Source of the DNA: Lacticaseibacillus jixianensis | GTDB lineage: Bacteria > Bacillota > Bacilli > Lactobacillales > Lactobacillaceae | Direction of reading: 5' to 3' | Assembly: GCF_003946485.1 (NCBI RefSeq) | Contig: NZ_RHOJ01000010.1 | Location: 27,832 to 91,831, forward strand | DNA length: 64,000 bases | In this document: positions 16,326 through 24,179 of the stretch, in pieces | How positions within the stretch are numbered: position 1 is the first letter of the stretch | Layout: each line of letters starts with the position of its first letter | Notes under the pieces: generated by a model | Told to the model about the DNA's origin: nothing | Databases searched by the model: none | The model's input: only the letters and a program-made list of their open reading frames with translations | Made by a program: the position numbers and the translations under genes

Positions 16326-17318
16326 GTGAAGATCATTGTTTATGGTGCCAAACCGGACGAATTGGCCTACTTTACCGCCTGGCAGCAAAGCCACGCCGAC
16401 CGCCTCGAGATCCACTCCGAACCGTTAAACGAAACGACGGTGGCGTGGGCCGCGGGCTTCGACGGGGTGAACTGCCTGCAGACGACGCCTTACGCGGCCG
16501 CAGTGTTTGAACAGCTGGGCCGCTTCGGCATCCGGTTTTTGACCATTCGCAACGTCGGGGTCGACAACATCGACCTCGCGGCGGCCAAGCGCTTCGGCGT
16601 TCGCATCGCCAACGTGCCGGCCTATTCGCCCAGCGCCATCGCGGAGTTTGCCGTGACGACGGCATTGTATCTGCTGCGGCGGTTGGGCGAAACGCAGGCC
16701 CCACTCGCGGCCGGTGACTGGGATAAAGCGGCGAGCTTCTTGGGCCGCGAGCTGGGCCAAAGCACGGTCGGGATCATTGGCGCGGGCCGCATTGGCCAAG
16801 CAGCGATCCGGCTGTTTGCCGGCTTCGGGGCGCGCGTGATCGCGTACGATCCCCACCCCGGACACCCGGAGCCGCGGGCCGAGTACGTCAGCTTGCCCGC
16901 CCTGCTTCAAGAAGCCGACGTGGTGGACCTGCACGTGCCGGGCGTACCGGCCAATACGCACCTGATCGATGCGCAGGCGCTGGCTTCAATGAAGCAAGGG
17001 GCAATTTTGATCAACACCGCCCGCGGCAACCTGGTGGATACGGCGGCGCTGCTCCAGCATTTGCAAACCGGGCACCTGGGCGGGGCCGGCATCGACACCT
17101 ACGAGTATGAGTCGCCGGCACTGCTTCGGTACGCCAAGACGGGTAAGTTTGAGGACCCGGCCTGGGACGCGCTGGCCAAGCTGCCGAACGTGCTCTTGAC
17201 GCCGCACATTGCGTACCATACCGAGACGGCAGTGCAGAATATGGTGGACTTTTCGCTCGCCAACCTCTTGGCCTTTCTGACCAAGGGGGAAGCGCCAGAC
17301 GAGATCCACATCAGGTGA
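16326..17318 (+). CDS. D-2-hydroxyacid dehydrogenase (D-hydroxyisocaproate / D-lactate type)
   Basis: 330 residues from a GTG start (AAAGGAG 10 nt upstream). Resemblance to L. casei D-2-hydroxyisocaproate dehydrogenase is strong from the N terminus (KIIVYGAKPDE, FDGVNCLQTTPYAA, FLTIRNVGVDNID, NVPAYSPSAIAEFA). The NAD loop is GIIGAGRIGQ (~150). Catalytic Arg is in NTARGNLVD (~231), Glu in GIDTYEYE (~260) and His in TPHIAYHTE (~292). It reduces branched 2-ketoacids or pyruvate to D-hydroxyacids with NADH; the exact preference needs assay. Monocistronic with its own terminator. Confidence 0.88.
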   Translation: MKIIVYGAKPDELAYFTAWQQSHADRLEIHSEPLNETTVAWAAGFDGVNCLQTTPYAAAVFEQLGRFGIRFLTIRNVGVDNIDLAAAKRFGVRIANVPAYSPSAIAEFAVTTALYLLRRLGETQAPLAAGDWDKAASFLGRELGQSTVGIIGAGRIGQAAIRLFAGFGARVIAYDPHPGHPEPRAEYVSLPALLQEADVVDLHVPGVPANTHLIDAQALASMKQGAILINTARGNLVDTAALLQHLQTGHLGGAGIDTYEYESPALLRYAKTGKFEDPAWDALAKLPNVLLTPHIAYHTETAVQNMVDFSLANLLAFLTKGEAPDEIHIR

Positions 17319-17321
17319 AGC

Positions 17322-17347
17322 AAAGCCGCGAGCGATCGCGGCTTTTT
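17322..17347 (+). terminator. Terminator of the D-hydroxyacid dehydrogenase gene
   Basis: AAAGCCGCGA / TCGCGGCTTTTT with GCGA-type loop. Confidence 0.85.
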
Positions 17348-17461
17348 CGCTGCGACGCGCAAAAAATGAATAATTTAGTCCCACTGGAGACAAAACTTTT
17401 CTTTTTCAATATAAACAAGAACAATTAACGGGATTATTGCTAAAAACGTCTGGCTTTACGC

Positions 17462-17490
17462 TTGAAATTTCCTCGATTGCGGGTTATGCT
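17462..17490 (+). promoter_or_regulatory. Promoter of the first purine permease
   Basis: TTGAAA (17462-17467), 17 bp, TATGCT (17485-17490). No purine riboswitch core was seen in the leader. Confidence 0.55.
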
Positions 17491-17520
17491 TTACCCATAA
17501 AAGCGAACGAGGAGAGAAAA

Positions 17521-18972
17521 ATGGAGAACTTCTTTAAGCTAAAGCAGAACAATACTAAAGCATCAACCGAAATTATGGCGGGTTTAACGACATTCTTCGC
17601 AATGTCGTACATCCTTTTCGTTAACCCGCAGCTCTTGTCGCAAACCGGCATGCCGTACCAGGCCGTGTTCCTGGCGACGATCATCGCCAGCGCGGTGGGG
17701 ACCCTGTTCATGGGTCTGTTCGCCAACGTGCCGTACGCGTTGGCCCCAGGGATGGGCCTCAACGCCTTCTTCACTTACACCGTGGTGTTCGCGCTCGGTT
17801 ACAGCTGGCAGCAGGCGCTCGCGCTTGTCTTCATCTGCGGGCTGATCAACATTACCATCACGGTCACGAAGGTTCGCAAGATGATCATCATGGCGATCCC
17901 GGAAGTGATGCAGCACGCGATCGGCGGTGGGATCGGGGTCTTCATCGCCTACATCGGGCTGAAGAACGCCGGCTTCTTACAGTTCACGTCTGATTCTTCC
18001 AACATCCTCTCGATCAACAACGCGGCCTACAGCGCCACGAAGACCATCAAAGGGGTCACCGGCGTGGTCTCTGGCGGCGGCATTGTGCCGGCCTTGGTCA
18101 ACTTCACCAGCTCAGGCGCCGGCCTGGCGCTGATCGGCCTGGTCCTCATGACCATCCTGGTCGTGAAAAAGGTGCCAGGCGCGGTCCTGATCGGCATTGT
18201 GGTCACGACGCTGATCGGCATTCCGCTGGGGGTCACGAACCTGTCGTTCTCCTCGGCCAACAGCCTGGGCAGCTCCTTCGCAGCGCTCGGCACGACCTTT
18301 GGCGCCGCCTTTTCCGGCAAGGGGATGGGGAGCCTGTTCACCAACGGCAAGCAGATCCTGCTGACGCTGATGACGATCTTCGCCTTCAGCTTTTCGGACA
18401 CCTTTGACACGCTGGGCACCTTCATCGGCACGGGCCGGCGTTCCGGGATCTTCTCCGATAAAGACATCTATGAAATGGAACACGGCTCCGGCTTTGCTTC
18501 GAAGATGGACAAGGCGCTGTTCGCCGATTCCATCGCCACTTCGATCGGGGCTTTGGTCGGGACGTCCAACACCACGACCTACGTGGAAAGCGCGGCCGGC
18601 ATCGGTGCCGGTGGGCGTACCGGCCTGACCTCGGTGGTCACGGCACTTTGCTTCCTGCTTTCGGCGGTGTTCGCCCCGCTGATCTCGGTCGTCCCGACGC
18701 AAGCCGTTGCGCCTGCCCTCATCCTGGTTGGGGTCATGATGGTTTCCAGCTTCAAGGAGATCAACTGGTCCGACTTGGCCGAGGCGGTGCCGGCATTCAT
18801 GGCGTCGATCGTCATGGGGCTGATCTACAATATCTCCTACGGCATCGCGGCCGGCTTCATCTTCTACTGCCTGATCAAGCTGATCCAGGGCAAGGCTAAG
18901 GAGATCCATCCGATCCTGGCCATCGTCACCGTGGGCTTCATCCTCAACTTCGTGGTGCTTGCGGTCCTTTAA
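17521..18972 (+). CDS. NCS2-family (AzgA/PbuG-like) purine permease, copy 1
   Basis: 483 residues, about 12-14 membrane helices. Family signatures are AGLTTFFAMSYILFVNP, YALAPGMGLNAFFTYTVV, VMQHAIGGGIGVFIAYIGLKNAG, FSFSDTFDTLGTFIGTG and ALVGTSNTTTYVESAAGIGAGGRTGLT. This places it with AzgA/PbuG/PbuO transporters that import hypoxanthine, guanine or adenine with protons. Start ATG 17521 follows GGAGAG; the longer upstream reading crosses the promoter. A paralogue of equal length lies just downstream. With purA and guaB in the window it would feed purine salvage. Confidence 0.93.
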   Translation: MENFFKLKQNNTKASTEIMAGLTTFFAMSYILFVNPQLLSQTGMPYQAVFLATIIASAVGTLFMGLFANVPYALAPGMGLNAFFTYTVVFALGYSWQQALALVFICGLINITITVTKVRKMIIMAIPEVMQHAIGGGIGVFIAYIGLKNAGFLQFTSDSSNILSINNAAYSATKTIKGVTGVVSGGGIVPALVNFTSSGAGLALIGLVLMTILVVKKVPGAVLIGIVVTTLIGIPLGVTNLSFSSANSLGSSFAALGTTFGAAFSGKGMGSLFTNGKQILLTLMTIFAFSFSDTFDTLGTFIGTGRRSGIFSDKDIYEMEHGSGFASKMDKALFADSIATSIGALVGTSNTTTYVESAAGIGAGGRTGLTSVVTALCFLLSAVFAPLISVVPTQAVAPALILVGVMMVSSFKEINWSDLAEAVPAFMASIVMGLIYNISYGIAAGFIFYCLIKLIQGKAKEIHPILAIVTVGFILNFVVLAVL

Positions 18973-18988
18973 CCCTTTACTTCGCAAA

Positions 18989-19025
18989 TGGCGTCTTGGC
19001 CAACCAGCCAGGGCGCCGTTTTTTT
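18989..19025 (+). terminator. Terminator after purine permease copy 1
   Basis: Imperfect GGCGTCTTGGC / GCCAGGGCGCC stem followed by T7. A CIP element starts about 5 nt later. Confidence 0.75.
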
Positions 19026-19029
19026 GTCC

Positions 19030-19202
19030 GGTGCGCAGACTTGGCGTACTTAGGCCGATGATTAGCCGCTACGCATGTCACCCTGTACGCCATAAATGGC
19101 TACAGGGTGATCATATTCTGCGGTTTTGCCTGCAAAGCAGGCGAAGCTTAGGCCGTAGCTCAGCACTCGGCCGTTGCCAAGTCGGAGCCCAAGTCTGTGC
19201 GG
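19030..19202 (-). repeat. CIP element, reverse orientation, three-arm form
   Basis: Outer arms GCAGACTTGGC / GCCAAGTC. Starts about 5 nt after the permease terminator. Contains the extra hairpin CACCCTGTA / TACAGGGTG, the same module as in copy 1 at 3571-3740 but with a G-C pair flipped to C-G. Apical stem TTTTGCCTGC / GCAGGCGAAG. Confidence 0.8.
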
Positions 19203-19333
19203 CTGGCAGGACCAATGATTGGAGCAAAACCCGAACGTTAAACCTGCCTGCATGATAAATTCCCCATTATTGATTGTAATTTACGAAAAAAACGCATATT
19301 GTGAAAGACAATAAATATTTTGGGGAGCGAATC

Positions 19334-20785
19334 ATGGATCAATTTTTTCAGCTGAAAGAAAACCACACCACCCGCCGCACGGAGGTCGTTGCCGGCCTGA
19401 CGACCTTCTTTGCAATGTCCTACATCCTCTTCGTGACACCGGCCACCCTGACGTTGACCGGCATGCCGAGCCAGGCGGTGTTTCTGGCGACGATCATCGC
19501 CAGCGTGACCGGGACGCTCATCATGGGCTTGTTTGCGAACGTTCCGTACGCCTTGGCCCCGGGGCTGGGGCTGCAGGCGTTCTTCACCTACACCGTGGTC
19601 GCCGGTCTGGGCTTTACGTGGCAGGAGGCGCTCGCGCTGGTCTTTCTCTGCGGGGTCATCAACATCTTGATCACCGTGACTAAGGTCCGCAAGCTCATCA
19701 TCACCGCGATCCCCACGGTGATGCAGCACGCGATCGGCGGCGGGATCGGGGTGTTCGTCGCGTACATCGGCCTGAAAAATGCGGGCTTTCTGCAGTTTAC
19801 CAGCAGCGCTTCAGGGCTGTTGGCCGTGAACGGCAAGGCGGCGACCGGACGTTTCGCCCACGGGGTCACCAGCGTGGTCACTGGCGGCAACGGTATCACG
19901 CCGGCCCTAGTCAACTTCACCCAGCCCGGGGCGATCGTCGCGCTGATCGGGCTGCTGCTGATGGCCGTTTTGGTCGTGAAAAAGGTGCCCGGTGCGGTGC
20001 TGATCGGGATCGTGGTGACGACGCTCCTTGGCATTCCGTTTGGCGTCACCAACTTGCACCTGGCCGCCGGCAACTCGCTGGGCGAGGCCGTCAGTCAGCT
20101 GGGCACCACGTTCGGGGCGGCGTTTTCCGCGCAAGGCTTTGGCAGCCTGTTCACGGATGCCCATCACATTTTGCTGTCGGTCATGACGATTTTTGCCTTC
20201 AGCTTCTCGGATATTTTCGACACGCTGGGCACGTTCATCGGCACCGGGCGGCGCACCGGGATCTTCTCCGACGAAGACATGCAGAAAATGAACCGGGGCA
20301 CGGGCTTTTCGTCCAAGATGGACCGGGCGCTGTTCTCCGATGCCATCGCCACCGGGGTCGGCTCCTTGTTCGGCGCGTCCAACGTGACCGTGTTTGTTGA
20401 AAGCGCGGCGGGGATCAGTGCCGGCGGGCGCACCGGGCTAACTGCCGTGGTGGTGGCGGCGTGCTTTGCCGTGAGCTCGCTGCTGTCACCGATCATTGCC
20501 GTGGTGCCAAGCGAGGCCGTCGCGCCTGCGCTCATCTTGGTCGGGGTCATGATGATGGGCAGCTTCAAGGAGATCAACTGGAGCGATCTGGCGGAGGCCA
20601 TTCCCGCCTTCATGGCGTCGATCGTGATGGCGCTGGTTTACAATATCTCGTACGGGATCGCGGCTGGCTTTATTTTCTACTGCCTGATCAAGTGGGTCAC
20701 CGGGCGGGCCAAGGACGTCCATCCGGTCCTTTGGGTCGTTTCGGCCGGATTCATCTTGGATTTTGTGTTCATGGCGTTGCTCTGA
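19334..20785 (+). CDS. NCS2-family (AzgA/PbuG-like) purine permease, copy 2
   Basis: 483 residues, same length and helix pattern as the gene at 17521, with the same signatures (YALAPGLGLQAFFTYTVV, VMQHAIGGGIGVFVAYIGL, FSFSDIFDTLGTFIGTGRRTG, SLFGASNVTVFVESAAGISAGG). One difference in a likely substrate-site loop is N-A-F-F changed to Q-A-F-F after GLGL. It probably imports a different purine base. Start ATG 19334 has GGGGAG 6 nt upstream. It arose by tandem duplication, but the two copies have separate promoters and are split by a terminator and a CIP element. Confidence 0.92.
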   Translation: MDQFFQLKENHTTRRTEVVAGLTTFFAMSYILFVTPATLTLTGMPSQAVFLATIIASVTGTLIMGLFANVPYALAPGLGLQAFFTYTVVAGLGFTWQEALALVFLCGVINILITVTKVRKLIITAIPTVMQHAIGGGIGVFVAYIGLKNAGFLQFTSSASGLLAVNGKAATGRFAHGVTSVVTGGNGITPALVNFTQPGAIVALIGLLLMAVLVVKKVPGAVLIGIVVTTLLGIPFGVTNLHLAAGNSLGEAVSQLGTTFGAAFSAQGFGSLFTDAHHILLSVMTIFAFSFSDIFDTLGTFIGTGRRTGIFSDEDMQKMNRGTGFSSKMDRALFSDAIATGVGSLFGASNVTVFVESAAGISAGGRTGLTAVVVAACFAVSSLLSPIIAVVPSEAVAPALILVGVMMMGSFKEINWSDLAEAIPAFMASIVMALVYNISYGIAAGFIFYCLIKWVTGRAKDVHPVLWVVSAGFILDFVFMALL

Positions 20786-21046
20786 GGGGGAGACCCAAAA
20801 CACGCAAAAGCGCCACGAGGTCTTCACAATTTCTTCACTTCTCGTCTTTAGTATGAGAAGCATAGAAGTGAGGAACATGTCACTTCAGTCTTTCTTCATC
20901 AACTCCTCCTGAAACAGGCGCGTGCGTATCCCCCTAAGTACGCACGCCGCATCACCCCAACCCAAACCGATTCAACCCAAGCCTCAACCCAAAAAAGATT
21001 CAACCCAAAACCTTGCCGCCCACTGAGTGTGGGCGGTTTTTGGATA
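20786..21046. other. Non-coding stretch with Pho-type box, deletion form of the CIP element and CAACCCAA repeats
   Basis: Holds a direct repeat TTCACA-5 bp-TTCACT (20823-20839) ahead of TAGTAT, then a tiny ORF at 20877 (MSLQSFFINSS) with GAGG before it. A perfect hairpin GCGTGCGTA / TACGCACGC around TCCCCCTAAG (about 20919-20946) looks like a collapsed CIP element. Four to five CAACCCAA units follow (20957-21009), then a terminator. No real gene was found. Confidence 0.45.
21016..21041 (+). terminator. Rho-independent terminator
   Basis: CCGCCCAC / GTGTGGGCGG then T5. A reverse CIP element starts about 6 nt after it. Confidence 0.75.
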
Positions 21047-21215
21047 GTGCGTAAGGTTCGCGCACTTAGCGGGACAGGTAGCCTAGTCTGGTCCTTTGCT
21101 CGCAAAGCGAGTGAAGGACCGGACGTAGCTAGCTGCTCCCGCGTTGCGAACCTGGAGCCTGATTGGATGGTGCGTAAGGTTCGCGCAACTAGCGGGATGG
21201 GTAGCCGGTCCTGAT
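21047..21215 (-). repeat. CIP element, reverse, plus a truncated second copy
   Basis: Full copy about 21047-21165 (arms AAGGTTCGC / GCGAACCT, second helix GCGGGA / TCCCGC, apical GGTCCTTTGCTCGC / GCGAGTGAAGGACC). The partial copy 21169-21215 repeats the first arm and second helix, then stops after GGGTAGCC. Confidence 0.8.
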
Positions 21216-21376
21216 TGTCTGGTGCCCTAGGCCGCCTTCCTTTTCAGACTCCGCGTGCAAGCTTCGCCAACCTCTCGTATACTGGGTAGGGTGATAAGAT
21301 GCGACGATTTGAAAACGGCGGCGCGCCGCCTGTCGCGCGTGCTGGCCGGTAATTTTGCACACTATAGGAGAAAATA

Positions 21377-22639
21377 ATGAGTTGGAAAGATGATTATGAT
21401 CCAGAACTGATCGGGAAAGTCGAGGCGGTCGACCGCGAGATCGCGCCGCGGCTGGCGGTCCTTGACGAGCAGATCATGGAGAACCAAGCCAAGGTCCTCA
21501 AAGCATTTCAGGATAACCACGTGGCGTCCAGTGACCTGGCCGGCTCGACCGGTTACGGTCAAAACGACGAAGGCCGCGACAAGCTGGAAGCCATTTACGC
21601 CCAAGTGCTGGGCGGCGAGGACGCACTGGTGCGCCCGCAGTTTGTGTCTGGCACGCACGCGATCGGGGTCGGCCTGCTGGGCCTGGTGCGGCCGGGCGAT
21701 GAAATCCTGTACATCACCGGCGAGCCCTACGACACGCTGCAAGAGGTCCTCGGCATGGCCGGCAACGCGATCGGCAGCCCCAAGGAATACGGCATCAAGG
21801 CCGATTACGTGCCGCTGCCCGCCAGCGGGGACGTCGACCTTGACGCCGTGAAGGCCCGGCTGAACCAGGATCACCCCAAGGTCGTGGCGATTCAGCGCTC
21901 GTGCGGTTACGCAACCCGTGATTCCTTTACGATCGCTAAAATCGCGGAAATGATCAAGGCGGTGCGCAGCGTGATGCCGGACGTGTGGATTTTTGTCGAC
22001 AACGCGTACGGTGAGTTTTCGGAAACGAAGGAGCCGCTGGAAGTCGGGGCCGACATCATGGCCGGTTCGCTGTTTAAAAACGGTGGTGGCGGCATGCTCA
22101 AAACCGGCGGCTACATCGTTGGCCGCAAGGACCTCGTCGAGCGGGTCTCTTACCGCTTCACGGTGCCGGGTCTCGGCGGTGCCGAAGGGTCGACGTTTGG
22201 CGTGCTGGACGAAATGCTGCAGGGCTTCTTCCAGGCGCCGTCCGTCACCGGGAATGCGATCAAGGGCGCCATTTTCGAAGCCGCGTTGCTGGCCAAAATG
22301 GGCCTGACGGTGAGCCCGACCTGGGACGCGCCGCGCACGGACCTGATCCAGACGGTCAACTTTGGCAACCCAGACGACATGATCCGCTTCACGAAGGCGA
22401 TTCAGCACAACTCGCCGATCGATTCCTTCGTGACGCCGATTCCTGAAGCCACGGCCGGCTACGAAGATCAGGTCATCATGGCTGACGGGTCATTCGTTGA
22501 CGGGGCGACCATCGAGTTTTCCGCCGACGGCCCGCTGCGCCCGCCGTACACCCTGTACATCCAGGGCGGCCTGACTTACGCCCACGCCAAGCTGGGCATC
22601 ATTGGCGCCGTGCAGGACGTGTTTTATAACAAAGACTAA
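21377..22639 (+). CDS. PLP-dependent enzyme of the methionine gamma-lyase / aluminium-resistance family (YnbB-like)
   Basis: 420 residues. Fold-type I PLP enzyme features: STGYGQNDEGRDKLE, VRPQFVSGTHAI, the cofactor-facing DNAYGEFSETKEP and the presumed Schiff-base lysine in GSLFKNGGGGM. It belongs to the group annotated as 'aluminium resistance protein' or 'methionine gamma-lyase family', relatives of cystathionine gamma-synthase/lyase. The true reaction of this branch is not established. Start ATG 21377 has ATAGGAG 8 nt upstream. Monocistronic, ending in a bidirectional terminator. Confidence 0.85.
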   Translation: MSWKDDYDPELIGKVEAVDREIAPRLAVLDEQIMENQAKVLKAFQDNHVASSDLAGSTGYGQNDEGRDKLEAIYAQVLGGEDALVRPQFVSGTHAIGVGLLGLVRPGDEILYITGEPYDTLQEVLGMAGNAIGSPKEYGIKADYVPLPASGDVDLDAVKARLNQDHPKVVAIQRSCGYATRDSFTIAKIAEMIKAVRSVMPDVWIFVDNAYGEFSETKEPLEVGADIMAGSLFKNGGGGMLKTGGYIVGRKDLVERVSYRFTVPGLGGAEGSTFGVLDEMLQGFFQAPSVTGNAIKGAIFEAALLAKMGLTVSPTWDAPRTDLIQTVNFGNPDDMIRFTKAIQHNSPIDSFVTPIPEATAGYEDQVIMADGSFVDGATIEFSADGPLRPPYTLYIQGGLTYAHAKLGIIGAVQDVFYNKD

Positions 22640-22645
22640 TGACTG

Positions 22646-22692
22646 AAAAATGCACCGGCCTTCGTCGTAATTAAGCGAGGGCCGGTGCATTT
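22646..22692. terminator. Bidirectional terminator
   Basis: AAAAATGCACCGGCC / GGCCGGTGCATTT, shared by the PLP enzyme (+) and the acetyltransferase (-). Confidence 0.88.
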
Positions 22693-22738
22693 GCGTTCAG
22701 GTGATGGGGTTTCGGCTGCGGCGGCATTTAACGGGTCC

Positions 22739-23308
22739 CTAAAAGTGAAACGCCGGGTCATTTGCCACCTGGTCGCGGGTCAACGTCAGCTGCAGCAGCG
22801 GCACCTTGGCGCCGTTTGGCATCGTGCGAGTGTGGTGGGCGGGGCTGCTGGCGAACCCGAAGCTCGCCAGCAGGTCGACGGCCGCCGTTGCCGTCTCCGG
22901 CAGGATGGCGTAGAGCTGCTGGAGGCCCAGCTCGAAGAAGGCGAACCCGGCCACGCGCGGCACCACTTCCTGCATGACCTCCGGCGCCGCTTCCGGCAGC
23001 TGCTCGAAGCGCATCTGCGCGGACGTCATGGCCTGATCGAAGCGCCAGAGGCAGATGCTGCCGAGAAAAGCGTTCGAGCGGCGGTCGCCGATGCCGTACA
23101 GCAAGGCCCGGTCGCCCATCACCAGGCGCATGGCGTGGTTGACGTAGTGGGCGGTTTCCTCAACGGATTGATCGCGCTCGCGCCCAGAAATGGCCGCCTG
23201 GGTCTCATCGGCGCGCAGGCGGGCGACGTCTTTTAACTTGGATGCCGTCAGCCAGTCCAGTTGGTAGTGGACGGACAGCAGTGGGTGGTACTTTTCAAAC
23301 TTAGCCAT
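22739..23308 (-). CDS. GNAT-family N-acetyltransferase (RimJ/RimL-like)
   Basis: 189 residues. The layout fits the RimJ/RimL subgroup: LRADETQAAISGRERDQSVEETAHYVN, GIGDRRSNAFLGSICLWRFD, then a long helix and GLQQLYAILPETATAAVDLLASFGF, the usual C-terminal 'N-x-x-S/A-x-x-x-L-x-x-x-G-F' acetyl-CoA side. The substrate is unknown. The AGGAGC ribosome site is 4-5 nt before ATG 23308. It lies 9 nt downstream of a small unknown gene on the same strand, so they form an operon. Confidence 0.75.
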   Translation of the reverse strand: MAKFEKYHPLLSVHYQLDWLTASKLKDVARLRADETQAAISGRERDQSVEETAHYVNHAMRLVMGDRALLYGIGDRRSNAFLGSICLWRFDQAMTSAQMRFEQLPEAAPEVMQEVVPRVAGFAFFELGLQQLYAILPETATAAVDLLASFGFASSPAHHTRTMPNGAKVPLLQLTLTRDQVANDPAFHF

Positions 23309-23317
23309 GAGCGCTCC

Positions 23318-23644
23318 TTAATGAATGCCTTGACCGGTTGCGTTGGTGATCGGGTCGTTGAAGTTCTGGTGGTAGTAGGCCTGCGTGATCACCTTGTACT
23401 TGCCGTTGGCGAACTTGGCGATGAGGTTGCCGGGAACGGCGACCTGCGCGTCGGTTTTGGGCAGGTGCAGCTCAACGCTGGGGACCTGGGTCAGCGCCAC
23501 GTAACGGGCGTCGGCATCGCCGAAGAAGGCTTCGATGTCGGCGCGGGTCAGGTCTGGCCGCACGAGCAGGAAGTAGGTCATCTTCGCCGTGGAAAAAGCG
23601 GTGAACTCGCCGCTGGGAAAACTTTGATTGTTGGCTTCAGCCAT
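23318..23644 (-). CDS. Small protein of unknown function, upstream partner of the acetyltransferase
   Basis: 108 residues starting MAEANNQSFPSGEF. It contains TYFLLVRPDLTRADIEAFFGD and an alternating hydrophobic C-terminal half (VPGNLIAKFANGKYKVITQAYY), suggesting a small alpha/beta fold. No motif is recognised. ATG 23644 is favoured (AAAGGAG 10 nt upstream); ATG 23653 sits only one base from the ribosome site. Its promoter region runs into a CIP element array. Confidence 0.6.
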   Translation of the reverse strand: MAEANNQSFPSGEFTAFSTAKMTYFLLVRPDLTRADIEAFFGDADARYVALTQVPSVELHLPKTDAQVAVPGNLIAKFANGKYKVITQAYYHQNFNDPITNATGQGIH

Positions 23645-23743
23645 CGTTGTCATGCTCCTTTGGGAATCGTGCAGGGAAAATTGAGGGGGCGAGGTTGGGG
23701 AAAAAGTGCGATCCGTCTCGCTGAGGGCGCGAAGGCCGCGCAC

Positions 23744-24125
23744 CTAATCGGGCTCCGAGTCGACAACGCCCGAGTGTCTAGCTACGCCCAAGCCCTCGCC
23801 GGCAAAGAACGCCGGCAATGGCTTGGGCTAGGCTAGCCATCGGGCTAAGAGCGTCGACTCTGCGCACCTTAACTGGGCTGCGAGTTCGCAACGCGGGAGT
23901 GGCTAGCTACGCACAGGGCCTCGCCGCCAGAGACCAGCGGCAATGCCTGGAGCTAGGCTAGCTGTCGGGCTAAGTGCGCGAACTCTGCGCACCTTGCTGT
24001 AATCGGGCTGCGAGTCGACAACGCCCGAGCGTCTAGCTACGCCCAAGCCCTCGCCGGCAAAGAACGCCGGCAATGGCTTGGGCTAGGCTAGCCGTCGGGC
24101 TAAGAACGTCGACTCTTCGCACCTT
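23744..24125 (+). repeat. CIP element array, three divergent copies between divergent genes
   Basis: Copy a 23744-23870 (arms GAGTCGAC / GTCGACTC), copy b 23871-23995 (GAGTTCGC / GCGAACTC), copy c 23996-24125 (GAGTCGAC / GTCGACTC). Copies a and c share the apical stem CCCAAGCC / GGCTTGGG. Between them GTGTCTAGC pairs with GCTAGCCAT in a and GCGTCTAGC with GCTAGCCGT in c, a clean paired change. Copy b is internally mismatched (GCGGGAGTGG against GCTGTCGGGC), so it looks like a chimera. Confidence 0.85.
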
Positions 24126-24179
24126 GTAGTGTAGCATACCCGCCTCAATGTTATCATAAGGCTGAAAGAAGGTGGCCTG

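Noticed and set aside
17400..17520. Purine riboswitch upstream of the first permease
   Set aside because: No conserved junction (TATAA..TATGG core) or expression platform was found, only a normal promoter.
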